64,000 nt of DNA from Streptomyces tailanensis (GCF_008386495.1 NZ_VTHJ01000037.1:30223-94222), one strand, 5' to 3'. Numbered from the stretch's first letter, positions 26,081-35,619 are shown. Numbers and translations are program-made. Notes: generated from the letters alone by a model not told the origin.

Positions 26081-27396
26081 ACGAGCTCCTTTCCGCGCGT
26101 CTCCGGAAGACCGAGCAGCGCCACTGCCGCGAGGCCGTAGCCGATCGCGCCGAAGATCAGCGCGCCGCCCACGCCCCAGCTGTCGGCGAGGAAACCGACC
26201 GTCGTCGGGAAGACGGCGCCCACCGCGCGCCCGGTGTTGTACGTGAAGCCCTGCCCGGTGCCGCGTACGGCCGAGGGGTACAGCTCGCTCAGGTACGAGC
26301 CGAAGCCGCTGAAGATCGCCGACATGCAGAACCCGAGCGGGAAACCGAGCACCAGGAGAAGGGTGTTGGCGCCGCTGGGGATGTTCGCGTATGCCAGGAT
26401 GCAGAGCGCCGAGAGCACCGAGAAGAGCCAGATGTTCCGCCTGCGGCCCAGCCGGTCGGTCAGATAGCCGCCGGTGAGGTAGCCGATGAAGGCACCGGAG
26501 ATCAGGAACGTGAGGTAGCCGCCCGTGCCGACGACGGACAGGTTGCGCTCGGTCTTCAAGTACGTCGGAACCCAGGTCGCCAGCGTGTAGTAGCCGCCCT
26601 GGACGCCGGTCGAGAGCAGCACGGCGAACATGGTCGTACGCAGCAGACCGGGAGCGGTGGCCGTGCCGGGCCGGAAGATCGCGGCGAAAGAGCCCTTCTC
26701 GGTGCTCTTCTCGCGGGCGGCGGCTGCCTCCGGGGCGTCCTTGACCTGACGGCGCACCCAGACGACGAGCAGCGCGGGCAGGGCGCCGGTCCAGAACATG
26801 ATGCGCCAGGCGAGGTCGTCGTCCACCAGGGAGAACACCACGGTGTAGACGATCACGGCCAGCGCCCAGCCGACGGCCCAGGAGCTCTGGATCGCGCCGA
26901 GCGTGCGCCCCCGGTGCTTGGCGCTCGCGTACTCGGCGACCAGGATCGCGCCGACCGCCCACTCACCACCGAAGCCCAGCCCCTGAAGGGCCCGGAAGAC
27001 CAGCAGCGTCTCGTAGTTGGGCGCGAAGCCGCAGGCCACCGTGAAGACCGCGTACGTGGCCACGGTGATCATCAGCGCCTTCACCCGCCCGATCCGGTCC
27101 GCGAGCACCCCCGCGGCGGCGCCACCGATCGCCGAGACGACCAGCGTGACCGTGGTGAACAGGCCTGTCTGGCCGCTGTCGAGGCCGAAGTAGGCCGCCA
27201 GCGCGACCATGCTCAACGGCAACGTGAAGTAGTCGTACGAGTCGAGGGCATAGCCGCCGAATGCGCCGCCGAACGCGCGGCGGCCCTGCGGCCCGAGTGC
27301 GCGCAGCCAGCCGAACGCGCCGCCGTCCGGGGCCTGTTCGCCCGACTTGGGCAGGGCTGTGGTCGTCGGCGCTGGGGAGGGAGGGGTCGTGCTCAT
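26077..27396 (-). CDS. MFS transporter of the 5-oxoproline operon
   Basis: 439 aa, about 12 membrane segments. Motif ADRIGRVKALMI after helix 2 and GFGGEWAVGAILVAEYASAK then HRGRTLGAIQSSWAVGWALA place it in the sialate/organic-anion:H+ symporter-like branch. A second-half GGYLTDRLGRRRNIW repeats the motif. As first gene of the operon with DUF1445 and pxpABC, it most likely imports 5-oxoproline or a related acid. ATG 27396 follows GAGGTG; the longer frame from 27459 crosses the promoter region. Its stop overlaps the DUF1445 start. Confidence 0.88.
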   Translation of the reverse strand: MSTTPPSPAPTTTALPKSGEQAPDGGAFGWLRALGPQGRRAFGGAFGGYALDSYDYFTLPLSMVALAAYFGLDSGQTGLFTTVTLVVSAIGGAAAGVLADRIGRVKALMITVATYAVFTVACGFAPNYETLLVFRALQGLGFGGEWAVGAILVAEYASAKHRGRTLGAIQSSWAVGWALAVIVYTVVFSLVDDDLAWRIMFWTGALPALLVVWVRRQVKDAPEAAAAREKSTEKGSFAAIFRPGTATAPGLLRTTMFAVLLSTGVQGGYYTLATWVPTYLKTERNLSVVGTGGYLTFLISGAFIGYLTGGYLTDRLGRRRNIWLFSVLSALCILAYANIPSGANTLLLVLGFPLGFCMSAIFSGFGSYLSELYPSAVRGTGQGFTYNTGRAVGAVFPTTVGFLADSWGVGGALIFGAIGYGLAAVALLGLPETRGKELV

Positions 27397-27465
27397 GGGC
27401 ACCTCGCAGTGAGGGACGGAGGGTGCTTCAGGACTGAGCCGTGCCGTACTGTCCAGCAAGGTAGA

Positions 27466-27482
27466 GGATTGTTGAACGATCC
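27466..27482. promoter_or_regulatory. Candidate operator between GntR and MFS genes
   Basis: GGATTGTTGAACGATCC is palindromic at all but three positions. It lies in the 134-base divergent region, 49 bases from the GntR start and 70 from the MFS start. FCD-type GntR proteins usually bind such a site in their own divergent promoter. It is the best candidate for control of the 5-oxoproline operon. Confidence 0.5.
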
Positions 27483-27530
27483 CTCAATACCTATGTTGTT
27501 TCGTTCTTGTGTCTGCGGTTGAATTCCGGC

Positions 27531-28229
27531 ATGACCGCCGAATTGACGGATCTTGCCGACGATCGAGCCCTCCTCGGGCGCACCAGCACCGCCGAGCGGG
27601 TTTCGGACATCCTCCGGAGCCGGATCGCCGAGGGCTTCTTCCTGCCCGGCACGCGGCTGTCCGAGGACAGCATCGGCGGCGCCCTCGGTGTCTCCCGCAA
27701 CACCCTCCGCGAGGCGTTCCGCCTGCTCACCCACGAACGCCTGCTCGTGCACGAGCTCAACCGCGGCGTCTTCGTGCGCGTGCTCACCGTCGAGGACGTC
27801 GAGGACATCTACCGCACCCGCCGCCTCGTCGAGTGCGCCGTCGTACGCGGGCTCGGAGCGTCGCCGCACGGTCTCGACGGGCTCGCCGAAGCCGTCGAGG
27901 AGGGGCAGCGGGCGGCGCGCGAGAACGACTGGAAAGGTGTGTCCACAGCCAACATCCACTTCCACCGCGAACTCGTGGCTCTGGCCGGCAGTGCCCGCAC
28001 CGACGAACTGATGCGCAGCGTCTTCGCCGAACTTCGGCTGGCATTCCACGTGGTGGACAATCCGCGCAAACTATACGAGCCGTATCTGGCGCGAAACGTA
28101 CTGATCCTCCAGACGCTTCAGAGGGGGGAGAGGGATGAGGCCGAGCGGATGCTGGCGGTCTATCTCGACGACTCGCTGAAGGGGTTGGTGGAGGTGTACG
28201 GGCGAAGGGTGAGGGACAGCGCCCCGTAA
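27531..28229 (+). CDS. GntR-family regulator, FCD (FadR) type
   Basis: 232 aa. N-terminal GntR winged helix (about 18-85, LSEDSIGGALGVSRNTLREA and RLLTHERLLVHE). The C-terminal all-helical FCD ligand domain has metal/ligand residues in TRRLVE, NIHFHRELVALAGS and the late helix. FCD regulators respond to carboxylic acids. Divergent position suggests 5-oxoproline or glutamate as effector for the pxp operon. The last codons, AGC GCC CCG TAA, lie inside the hairpin of a dispersed repeat, so the C-terminal SAP is repeat-derived. Confidence 0.9.
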   Translation: MTAELTDLADDRALLGRTSTAERVSDILRSRIAEGFFLPGTRLSEDSIGGALGVSRNTLREAFRLLTHERLLVHELNRGVFVRVLTVEDVEDIYRTRRLVECAVVRGLGASPHGLDGLAEAVEEGQRAARENDWKGVSTANIHFHRELVALAGSARTDELMRSVFAELRLAFHVVDNPRKLYEPYLARNVLILQTLQRGERDEAERMLAVYLDDSLKGLVEVYGRRVRDSAP

Positions 28230-28320
28230 GGGGCGCGGGGCTGTGACATTTGCGGCTCCGCCGCGCGGGCGCGATCAGCCACGGACGACCCGCACCCGAA
28301 AGGCGACCAGCAGTCGCCCA
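28219..28320 (+). repeat. Dispersed repeat B, copy 1 (left flank of SMC module)
   Basis: Begins with the hairpin GCGCCCC-GTAA-GGGGCGC (28219-28236), whose loop holds the GntR stop codon. A core identical over 37 bases to the copy at 35609 follows, containing CGGGGCTGTGACATTTGCGG. It ends with GGCGAC-CAGCA-GTCGCC. Orientation is the same as copy 2. Elements of this kind are frequent 3' of Streptomyces genes and probably terminate transcription. Confidence 0.85.
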
Positions 28321-28339
28321 GCTCTCCCAGCGGAGCGCG

Positions 28340-29893
28340 ATGTCAGACCCAGCACCTAATCTGTGCACCGTGACTTCACCCGTATCGACGGACAGTGTTC
28401 CGCCCCAGTTCAGCGCGGGGCCGCGCCCCGCGTTGGGCCCGGCCGCCGACGAGGGACTGGCGCGGCGGCTGCGTGCGCTCGCCTGCACCGCGCCGCTGCA
28501 CGACCTGGACGCCCGCAAGGCGAACCTCGCGGGTGAGTACTCGGTGTACGGGATGGCCGAGGTCGCCCTCGCCGCCATCGACCTGGTCACACTGAACATG
28601 GACTTCGACACGGGCGCGGACCACGACCAGATCGTCGCCCGGCTCATTCCGCGCATCGCCGCCCAGGCCCCGACGCGGCCCGTCGAGGAGCACGAGCGGG
28701 TGGCCCGCTGGGTCCTGGAGAACCTGATCAACGTCGGCAGCGTCGACCGCGGCTTCCGGGCCGTGTACGGGACGTTCGCGCCGGACGGCACCTATGTGCG
28801 CCGCGACTACGACTTCAAGCTGATCGAAGAGGTCCCCGGATACGGGGGCGGCGTCTACCTCCGTACGACCGACGAGGCCGTCAACGTCCTCGTGGGTGCC
28901 CTCGACACCGATGTCACCAGCGCCCAGATCGCCGCCGAGGTCAAGCTGGAGGTGCTGATCAGCCGGGGCCGGCTCGCCGACGCCCAGCTCGCCGCCGAGC
29001 AGGCGCGGTACCGGACCGTGCAGTACTCGGAGACGCTGCGCAAGGCGCTGGACGCCACCCGGCGCAACGTCCGCGCGGTGGACTGGCTCCAGGCCGTGCC
29101 CGACATGATCGCCGAGGCGCTCGACCATGTCGCCGACCGGTACCGCCACGAGAACGCGATCCTCACGAACATCCGCAAGGCCCGGGACGAGTCCGAGGAC
29201 CCCGAACAGAAGCGGCGCGCCGCCGAGCTGGTGGACATCGTCAAGGACTGCATCCGGCGGCACACGCAGTTGCAGTCGCGGCTGCTGGAGGCCGGGCCGC
29301 TGTTCCGCGCGGAGCAGGACCGGCAGGCCTTCGCCACGCCGATGACGACGTCGGGGATAGATCTCTACGGGCACCTGATCGCGCCGCTGCTGCCGTTGCC
29401 GGTGGAGCAGGCTCGGCGAGTGACCGCCGCGTTCTTCTCTCGCGGGACCGGGTTGCGTACGCCGGGGTCCGTGCGGGTCGGGGACCTTGTCGAGTTGCTG
29501 TTCACGCCGCCGGTGGAGCGGGAGCATCTCGGGGCGGAGATGCCGGAGCCGGATCTGATCGCCACGCCGGATGACAGCCGGTTCAGTGAGGAGCAGCTGG
29601 CGGCGGCGATGCGGTTGCTGGATCTGCCTGCGGATGCGCCACGGAGATTGTCGGGATTGTTGGCGGACGCGCGGCGATTGGATCCCGAACTGCCTTACCT
29701 GCTTGCGTTGTTGGCTGTGCATGCGGCCAGTCCGCCGGTCGGTACGGCTTATCGGCAGGGGGAGGAGAAGCTGCTCTTTGCTGTGGATGACGGGACGGAG
29801 CTGGATGATCCGGAGTTCGGTGGGGCCGACCTGATCGTGGGGATGGCGTTGTTGGATTCGGCCGGGATGGCGGCGGACAGGGAGGCTGCGTGA
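28340..29893 (+). CDS. Kleisin-like (MukF/JetA-type) subunit of an SMC complex, inferred
   Basis: 517 aa from ATG 28340 (GTG 28370 is an alternative). The protein is helical. An N-terminal domain (about 30-170) contains VYGMAEVALAAIDLVTLNMD and ERVARWVLENLINVG, resembling winged-helix segments. YLRTTDEAVNVLVGALDTDV and EVLISRGRLADAQLAAEQAR lead into a long helical neck (about 210-320), and an acidic C-terminal domain follows. This layout is like MukF/MksF/JetA kleisins. Assignment rests on layout and on the SMC-like ATPase two genes downstream; no signature was verified. Proposed role: bridge the ATPase heads of the SMC dimer. Confidence 0.65.
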   Translation: MSDPAPNLCTVTSPVSTDSVPPQFSAGPRPALGPAADEGLARRLRALACTAPLHDLDARKANLAGEYSVYGMAEVALAAIDLVTLNMDFDTGADHDQIVARLIPRIAAQAPTRPVEEHERVARWVLENLINVGSVDRGFRAVYGTFAPDGTYVRRDYDFKLIEEVPGYGGGVYLRTTDEAVNVLVGALDTDVTSAQIAAEVKLEVLISRGRLADAQLAAEQARYRTVQYSETLRKALDATRRNVRAVDWLQAVPDMIAEALDHVADRYRHENAILTNIRKARDESEDPEQKRRAAELVDIVKDCIRRHTQLQSRLLEAGPLFRAEQDRQAFATPMTTSGIDLYGHLIAPLLPLPVEQARRVTAAFFSRGTGLRTPGSVRVGDLVELLFTPPVEREHLGAEMPEPDLIATPDDSRFSEEQLAAAMRLLDLPADAPRRLSGLLADARRLDPELPYLLALLAVHAASPPVGTAYRQGEEKLLFAVDDGTELDDPEFGGADLIVGMALLDSAGMAADREAA

Positions 29894-29945
29894 CAGCGCC
29901 GTTGGACTCTCGGTCGTCGTTTGACTGCGGCCAATCCGTGGCTTG

Positions 29946-29966
29946 TCGCGCAGTTCCCCGCGCCCC
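29946..29966 (+). repeat. Single arm of the GCGCAGTTCCCCGCGCCCC repeat
   Basis: This 21-base stretch is identical to the left arm of the palindrome at 9988-10058 but has no partner arm here. It sits in the 121-base gap between the first two genes of the SMC-like module. The next gene has its own AAGGAG at 30001. Confidence 0.7.
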
Positions 29967-30014
29967 TGGCATTGCTGCACTCACCCCTGTTTCCAAGATC
30001 AAGGAGTTTTTGCC

Positions 30015-30905
30015 GTGAGCGAGCACGTCGAGTGGAGTGAGCCGGAAGCCGTCGCCGCTCCGGTGGCTGCTGCCGTCACTCCTGCCGACGCCGCTGACGC
30101 GGCGCGGCTCGTCGCCTTCGGGCTTCAGCCCAAGCTTCAGCCCGCCCGTGATCAGGAGTACGGGGAGTTGCTGCGGCGGTATCGGGAGGACCCGGCGTTC
30201 GCTCGGCTCGCTGATGCCGTGGCCACCGGGCTCGGGCTCGTGGTGCTGGAGGTTTCGCCGCGGGCCGGGATGGCGGTGACCGCCGCCGAGGACTCCGTGT
30301 TCGCCGTGCGGATGGGGGACTATGCCCGGCGGACCTCTGCCGATTCCGTGGACCGGTTTCTGCATGGGTTGGCGCATCTCGCCGTTGCCGCCATGGCGTT
30401 TCCGCGGCCCGAGGATCTGGCGGACGACGGGTACATAGGGCGGGTGTCGGTCAATGGGGTGGACGCCTTCGTACGGCAGGCCTGCAGGCGGCTGGAGGAA
30501 CGGGCCGAGGAGCAGGGGCAGAACACCGACCCGGCCAGCGACGCACCGGGGCTGGAGGCGGCCTGGCGGATCTGGGCGAGACGCAGCTCCACCGGGGCCA
30601 CCAAGGACGCGCGTCGCCTCGCGGGGTCGACCACCGGCATCGTCGGCAAGGCGGTGGGCTTCCTCACCGACTCGGGGTTCCTGCAGCGCACGGGCGACGA
30701 CAACGGGGGGACGTACCGGACGACCGCCCGTTATCAGCTCCAGGTGCGGGACATGGCGGGCAGTGCGGCCATGGCCGAGCTGCTGGAGCTGGGCATCGTC
30801 CCGGTGACCGACGGCACGGCGACACTGCTGCCCGCCGAGGACACCGAGGATCTGGAGCTGGTGGCCGACGCCGGGTTGCCGTTCCACTCGTCCCACTCCT
30901 CCTGA
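30015..30905 (+). CDS. KITE-like (MukE/JetB-type) subunit, inferred
   Basis: 296 aa from GTG 30015, with AAGGAG 8 bases upstream. YGELLRRYREDPAFARLADA and GLGLVVLEVSPRAGMAV begin a winged-helix-like region. RFLHGLAHLAVAAMAFPRPE and a Thr/Arg-rich third segment (ARRSSTGATKDARRLAGSTT) precede a probable second winged helix (GKAVGFLTDSGFLQRTGDDN). Size, tandem winged-helix character and position between a kleisin-like and an SMC-like gene fit MukE/MksE/JetB. The function is inferred from this context. It ends 46 bases before the SMC-like start. Confidence 0.65.
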   Translation: MSEHVEWSEPEAVAAPVAAAVTPADAADAARLVAFGLQPKLQPARDQEYGELLRRYREDPAFARLADAVATGLGLVVLEVSPRAGMAVTAAEDSVFAVRMGDYARRTSADSVDRFLHGLAHLAVAAMAFPRPEDLADDGYIGRVSVNGVDAFVRQACRRLEERAEEQGQNTDPASDAPGLEAAWRIWARRSSTGATKDARRLAGSTTGIVGKAVGFLTDSGFLQRTGDDNGGTYRTTARYQLQVRDMAGSAAMAELLELGIVPVTDGTATLLPAEDTEDLELVADAGLPFHSSHSS

Positions 30906-30951
30906 CATCCGACTTCACGAACCACCATTACGACCGCGAAAGTCCGCCGCC

Positions 30952-33900
30952 ATGTACGAGTTGTCCCGGGTCCGCCTCTACTCCATCGGGCCGGCCGGTG
31001 CGCGTTACGCCGACACCGTGCTGGACCTGAGGGGTGTGGGCGAGCCCGTGCCCGACCCCGCGCCGCAGCAGGCGGAGTTCTTCGAGGAGGAGCCCACGGG
31101 GCCGCCGCGCCGGCCCGCACCCGCGGGTGTGCTGTTCCTGGAGAACGGCGGCGGCAAGTCGGTCCTGCTCAAGCTGATCTTCTCGGTGATGCTGCCGGGT
31201 CACCGGAACACGCTGGGCGGCGCCAGCTCCGGTGTGCTGCGGAAGTTCCTGCTCGCGGACGACTGCGGGCATGTCGCCCTGGAGTGGCAGCACACGCTGA
31301 CCGGTGAGTGTGTCGTAGTCGGCAAGTTGAGTGAGTGGCGGGGGCGGCAGGTCTCCAACGATCCGAGGAAGTTCGCCGAGGCCTGGTACTCCTTCCGGCC
31401 CGGGCCGGGGCTGAGCCTGGACAACCTTCCCGTCGCCGAGTCCACCGCCGTACGGCCGCCCGTGGAGGGCGCGTCCGGTGCGCAGGGGCGGCGGCGGACC
31501 ATGAAGGGCTTCCGGGACGCCCTCACCGAGGCCGGGAAGGCATATCCGCACCTCGAAGTGCACTGGGAGGAGATCCACGACCGCTGGAACGAGCATCTGA
31601 CGGACCTCGGTCTCGACCCCGAACTCTTCCGCTACCAGCGGGAGATGAACGCCGACGAGGGCGAGGCCGCCGGTCTGTTCGCGGTGAAGAAGGACTCCGA
31701 CTTCACCGACCTGCTGCTGCGGGCCGTCACCGACACGCGTGACACGGACGGGCTCGCAGACCTGGTCGGCGGTTTCGGCAACAAGCTGGGGCGGCGGGCG
31801 GAACTGATCGCCGAGCGGGACTTCACGGCCGGGTCGGTGGATCTGCTCGGGCGGATCGTCGAGGCCGCCGAGGCCCGGGCGCGGGCGCGGGACATCCACG
31901 CGGGCGCCGAGCGGCGGACCCGCACCCTGGCCCGGCGGCTGTCCGCGCGGGCCGTGCAGGAACGGGTGCGGGGCACCGACCTCGCCCAGCGGGTCACCGC
32001 CGCCGCGTACGCGGTCACGCACACCGAGGCCGCCCGCGACCGCAGCGCGCTGATCGCGGCCGAACTCGCCTACCGGCACGCCTCGTTGGCGCTGGCCGCC
32101 GCCGAGAAGTCCGCCGCCGCGCAGAAACGAGAGCTGGCCGACGCGCGCACCCTGCACTCCGCCTGGCAGGCCGCCGAGGCCGTGCTCAGACACCGGGCCG
32201 CCGCCGACCGGGTCGCGCGTGTCGCCGCCGCGATCCAGGAGGCCGAGCGGGACGCCGCCCCGGCGCTGGCCGCCCGCGCCAAGGCCGCCGTCGATCTCGT
32301 ACGCGCCCTGCACGCCGCGGCCGACGGCGCCGAGAACCTCGCCAACGAGGGGGAGGAGCGGTCCGCCGCCCTGCAGGAGGTCGGCGAGACCGCGTACCGG
32401 GACTCGACGGCCGCCGCCACCGAGGCACAGCGCGCCCGCAGCGAGATCGGGCACCTGAAGCAGCGGCTCAGCGAGGTCGAACAGGAGACCGCCGAGGCGG
32501 TCCGCGCGGGCTGGCTCGACGACAGCGCGCCGGATGCCGACCCGGCCCGGGCCGCCCTCGCCGCCAGCGACGCCGAGAAGACGGCCGTCGCCGCCTGGGA
32601 CACCGCGCGCGAGGCCTCACGACGCGCTTCCGAGCACGCCCGGGAGGCGGCCTCCGCCGAGTCGCGCGCCGAGCTGACGGCCGCCCGCGCGGCGGACGCG
32701 GCGATCGCCGCCGAGCGCGCGTACGACGGGGAGCGGCGCACTGCCGAGGCCCTGGCGGGGGAGGAGCGGCTGGTCGAGCTACTGGGCCTCGGGGGCAAGG
32801 GCGCGCGCAGGGCGATTCCGCAACCGCGGCGTGACGGCGCCACCGCGGAGGGCGATGCCCGGGACAGCGACGCCCAGGGCAGCGACGCCCAGGACAGTGG
32901 CGAAGGCCCTCTCACCCCCGAGGAGTTGGACCGCTTCGCCGACGAGCTGCGCGAACTGCTCGACGAGAATGTGTCGTCCGCCGAGCGCCATCTCTTCGAG
33001 CTGCGCACCGCCGCGGCAGACGACTCCCGCATCCTGGGCGCCCTCGGCGACGGCGGGCTGCTGCCGCCGGGCCCGGACGTCCTGGCGACCGTCGAGTTCC
33101 TCGGCGAGCACGGCATCCCGGCCCTCCCCGGCTGGCGCTACCTCGCGCAGGCCGTGGACCCCGCCGACCACGCGCGCGTGCTCGCCGCCCGGCCGGAGCT
33201 GGTCGACGGCGTCATCATCACCGACCCGGACTCGCACGCCCGGGCCCGCGAGGCGCTGAGTGACGCCGCACTGCTTCCGCGCTCCGCCGTGGCCGTCGGT
33301 ACAGCCGCGGCCCTGCTGGCGCCGACGCCGCCCGAGGACTCCGGAGACGGCGACGTCTTCCTCGTACCGCCGAACCCGGCCATGCACGACGAGCACGCCG
33401 CCGACGAGGAGCGGCAGGCGCTGCGTGCGCGGGCGACCGAGCGGGACGAGGAGATCCGGCAGCTCGCGGCACGGCTCGGCAAGGACCGGGAGCTCGTCGC
33501 CCGGCTCGCCTCCTGGCGCACGGGATGCCCGGCCGGGCGGCTCACCGAGTTGGCCACGGCGGCGCGGGAGACCCGTGCGTTCGCCGAGGAGTCCGAGGCC
33601 GAACTGGCGGAGGCGCGGACCGTACGCGCCGAGGCCGAGGAGGCGGCGGCCGAGGCGGCCCAGGTGCGCGACGAACGGCAGGAGGCCGCACAGAAGGCCC
33701 GGCGCGCCGCCGACGCCCTCGCCGGACTCGCCTTCCGGCTGCGTGAGCGCGCCGCCTGGCAGGCCAAGCTCCGCGAACTCGCCGACGAGGCCACCGAGTC
33801 CGAGGCCCGCGCCCAGACCTGCCTGGAGCGCGCCCGCGCCGCCGACGAGGACCGCCGCGCCACCCAGCGTGCCGCCGACGACGCCCGCCGCACGGCGCGT

Positions 33901-35619
33901 GCGCTGCGCGCCGAGCGCGCGGAGATCGCGGGCGCCCCCGACGACGTATCGGAGACCGACTCCGACACGCCCAAGCAGCCCCTCGCAGCCCTCCGCGAGG
34001 CATACCGCGCCGCCTCCCAGGTGTACGAGAAGGTCGGCGTCGGCGCCGATCTGCGCGCCGAGCAGGCCCGGGCCGAGAGCGACGAGAGCGCCGCGATCGC
34101 CGAACTCGACCGGCTGACCAACAAGGTCCGCAACCGCGCGGAACAGTTGTTGCAGTCGCCCGACGGCTCCGACGGGCCGTCCCGGCAGGCGGCGGCCGCC
34201 CGTGCCGAGGAACTCGTACAGCTCCTCGAAACCCGTGTGTCCACCGCGAGCGAGCAGCTCGGGCGGTTGCGCGGCGAGGCCGAGCGGCACGCCCCCGAGG
34301 ACGGCGAGGCACACACCGAGCTGCCCGAGGAACTGCTCCCGCGCGACGCCGACCACGCGCAGGCGCTGCTGCGCACGGCTACCGCCGAACTCGCCTCCCG
34401 CACCGAGGCGTTGGCCCAGGCCCGCGAGGCCCACGCCGAGCTGCTGGAGTCCCACCGCGCCGCCGAGGACGCGGCCGGTGGCTTCGACGAGACCGCCGCC
34501 CTGCTCCGGGACCTCCTGCGCGACCACACCGCCGCCGACGACCAGGAGGAGCCCGAGCCCTACCCCGGCGGTCTCGAAGAGGCCCGCAAGGCCGCTGCCG
34601 ATGCCCGCCGTTCCCTGCGCGGCTGCGCCGCCGACCTCTCCGCCGCCGAGGGGGCCGTACGCGAGGCCAGTGACGTCCTCGTACGACACGCCAACTCCAC
34701 GCGCTACGAGCAGGTCCGCACGCCCGCCCGCCAGCAGATCCGCGAGCTGCCCGCCTCCGCGCTGCCCGAGCACGCGCAGAAGTGGGCGGACGCCTTCGCA
34801 CCCCGACTCCGGGTCCTCACGGACGAGTTGGCGCAGCTGGAGCGCAACCGGGACTCGATCGTGGACCGGCTGCGAGGACTCGTGGAGTCGGCCCTCGCGA
34901 CCCTGCGGTCCGCCCAGCGGCTCTCCCGCCTCCCCGAAGGACTCGGTGAGTGGTCCGGCCAGGAGTTCCTGCGCATCCGCTTCGAGGAGCCCGACCAGGC
35001 CACCCTCACCGAGCGGCTCGGCGAGGTCGTCGACGAGGCGACCCGCGCGGCCGTGAAGAAGAACTCCGACATGCGCCGCGACGGCATGTCCCTGCTGCTG
35101 CGAGGCGTCAGCGCCGCTCTCCAGCCCAAGGGCGTCGCCGTAGAAATCCTCAAGCCGGACGCGGTACTGCGCGCCGAACGCGTGCCCGTCGGACAAATGG
35201 GCGACGTCTTCTCGGGCGGCCAGCTCCTGACCGCCGCGATCGCCCTGTACTGCACGATGGCCGCGCTCCGCTCCAACGACCGAGGCCGCGACAAGCACCG
35301 CCACGCGGGAACGCTGTTCCTGGACAACCCGATCGGCCGCGCCAACGCGACGTACCTGCTGGAGCTGCAGCGGGCCGTGTCGGACGCGCTGGGCGTCCAA
35401 CTCCTCTACACGACGGGCCTGTTCGACACGACGGCGCTGGCGGAGTTCCCCCTGGTCATCCGCCTACGCAACGACGCCGACCTCCGCGCCGGCCTGAAGT
35501 ACATCAGCGTGGAGGAACACCTCCGCCCGGGGCTGCCCCAGCCGCCCCAGGCAGGGGAGGCACACAGCGAGATCACGGCGACGCGAATGTTCAAGAGGCC
35601 CACTGCAAGCGCCCCTTAG
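30952..35619 (+). CDS. SMC/MukB-like coiled-coil ATPase
   Basis: 1555 aa. The N-terminal head half carries Walker A LENGGGKSVLLKLIF (Lys69, Ser70) and a large insertion. Two long Ala/Arg/Glu-rich coiled-coil arms (about 280-600 and 820-1230) flank a hinge-like region (about 640-790). The C-terminal head half has the ABC signature FSGGQLLTAA (Ser1421 to Gln1424) and Walker B LFLDNPIGRAN. Asp1458 is followed by Asn, where most SMC/ABC ATPases have the catalytic Glu. Length and layout fit MukB/MksB/JetC. It would form the motor of a DNA-loop-extruding or anti-plasmid complex with the two upstream proteins. No JetD-type nuclease is adjacent. The final SAP codons belong to repeat B. No clear ribosome-binding site precedes ATG 30952. 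Confidence 0.85.
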   Translation: MYELSRVRLYSIGPAGARYADTVLDLRGVGEPVPDPAPQQAEFFEEEPTGPPRRPAPAGVLFLENGGGKSVLLKLIFSVMLPGHRNTLGGASSGVLRKFLLADDCGHVALEWQHTLTGECVVVGKLSEWRGRQVSNDPRKFAEAWYSFRPGPGLSLDNLPVAESTAVRPPVEGASGAQGRRRTMKGFRDALTEAGKAYPHLEVHWEEIHDRWNEHLTDLGLDPELFRYQREMNADEGEAAGLFAVKKDSDFTDLLLRAVTDTRDTDGLADLVGGFGNKLGRRAELIAERDFTAGSVDLLGRIVEAAEARARARDIHAGAERRTRTLARRLSARAVQERVRGTDLAQRVTAAAYAVTHTEAARDRSALIAAELAYRHASLALAAAEKSAAAQKRELADARTLHSAWQAAEAVLRHRAAADRVARVAAAIQEAERDAAPALAARAKAAVDLVRALHAAADGAENLANEGEERSAALQEVGETAYRDSTAAATEAQRARSEIGHLKQRLSEVEQETAEAVRAGWLDDSAPDADPARAALAASDAEKTAVAAWDTAREASRRASEHAREAASAESRAELTAARAADAAIAAERAYDGERRTAEALAGEERLVELLGLGGKGARRAIPQPRRDGATAEGDARDSDAQGSDAQDSGEGPLTPEELDRFADELRELLDENVSSAERHLFELRTAAADDSRILGALGDGGLLPPGPDVLATVEFLGEHGIPALPGWRYLAQAVDPADHARVLAARPELVDGVIITDPDSHARAREALSDAALLPRSAVAVGTAAALLAPTPPEDSGDGDVFLVPPNPAMHDEHAADEERQALRARATERDEEIRQLAARLGKDRELVARLASWRTGCPAGRLTELATAARETRAFAEESEAELAEARTVRAEAEEAAAEAAQVRDERQEAAQKARRAADALAGLAFRLRERAAWQAKLRELADEATESEARAQTCLERARAADEDRRATQRAADDARRTARALRAERAEIAGAPDDVSETDSDTPKQPLAALREAYRAASQVYEKVGVGADLRAEQARAESDESAAIAELDRLTNKVRNRAEQLLQSPDGSDGPSRQAAAARAEELVQLLETRVSTASEQLGRLRGEAERHAPEDGEAHTELPEELLPRDADHAQALLRTATAELASRTEALAQAREAHAELLESHRAAEDAAGGFDETAALLRDLLRDHTAADDQEEPEPYPGGLEEARKAAADARRSLRGCAADLSAAEGAVREASDVLVRHANSTRYEQVRTPARQQIRELPASALPEHAQKWADAFAPRLRVLTDELAQLERNRDSIVDRLRGLVESALATLRSAQRLSRLPEGLGEWSGQEFLRIRFEEPDQATLTERLGEVVDEATRAAVKKNSDMRRDGMSLLLRGVSAALQPKGVAVEILKPDAVLRAERVPVGQMGDVFSGGQLLTAAIALYCTMAALRSNDRGRDKHRHAGTLFLDNPIGRANATYLLELQRAVSDALGVQLLYTTGLFDTTALAEFPLVIRLRNDADLRAGLKYISVEEHLRPGLPQPPQAGEAHSEITATRMFKRPTASAP

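Noticed and set aside
32779..35400. Long antisense frame inside the SMC-like gene
   Set aside because: Low-complexity Gly/Leu/Ala composition; it mirrors the coiled-coil codons of the sense gene.
28340..35619. Complete Wadjet defence system
   Set aside because: No JetD-like gene flanks the three genes, and the match to JetA/JetB is by layout only.
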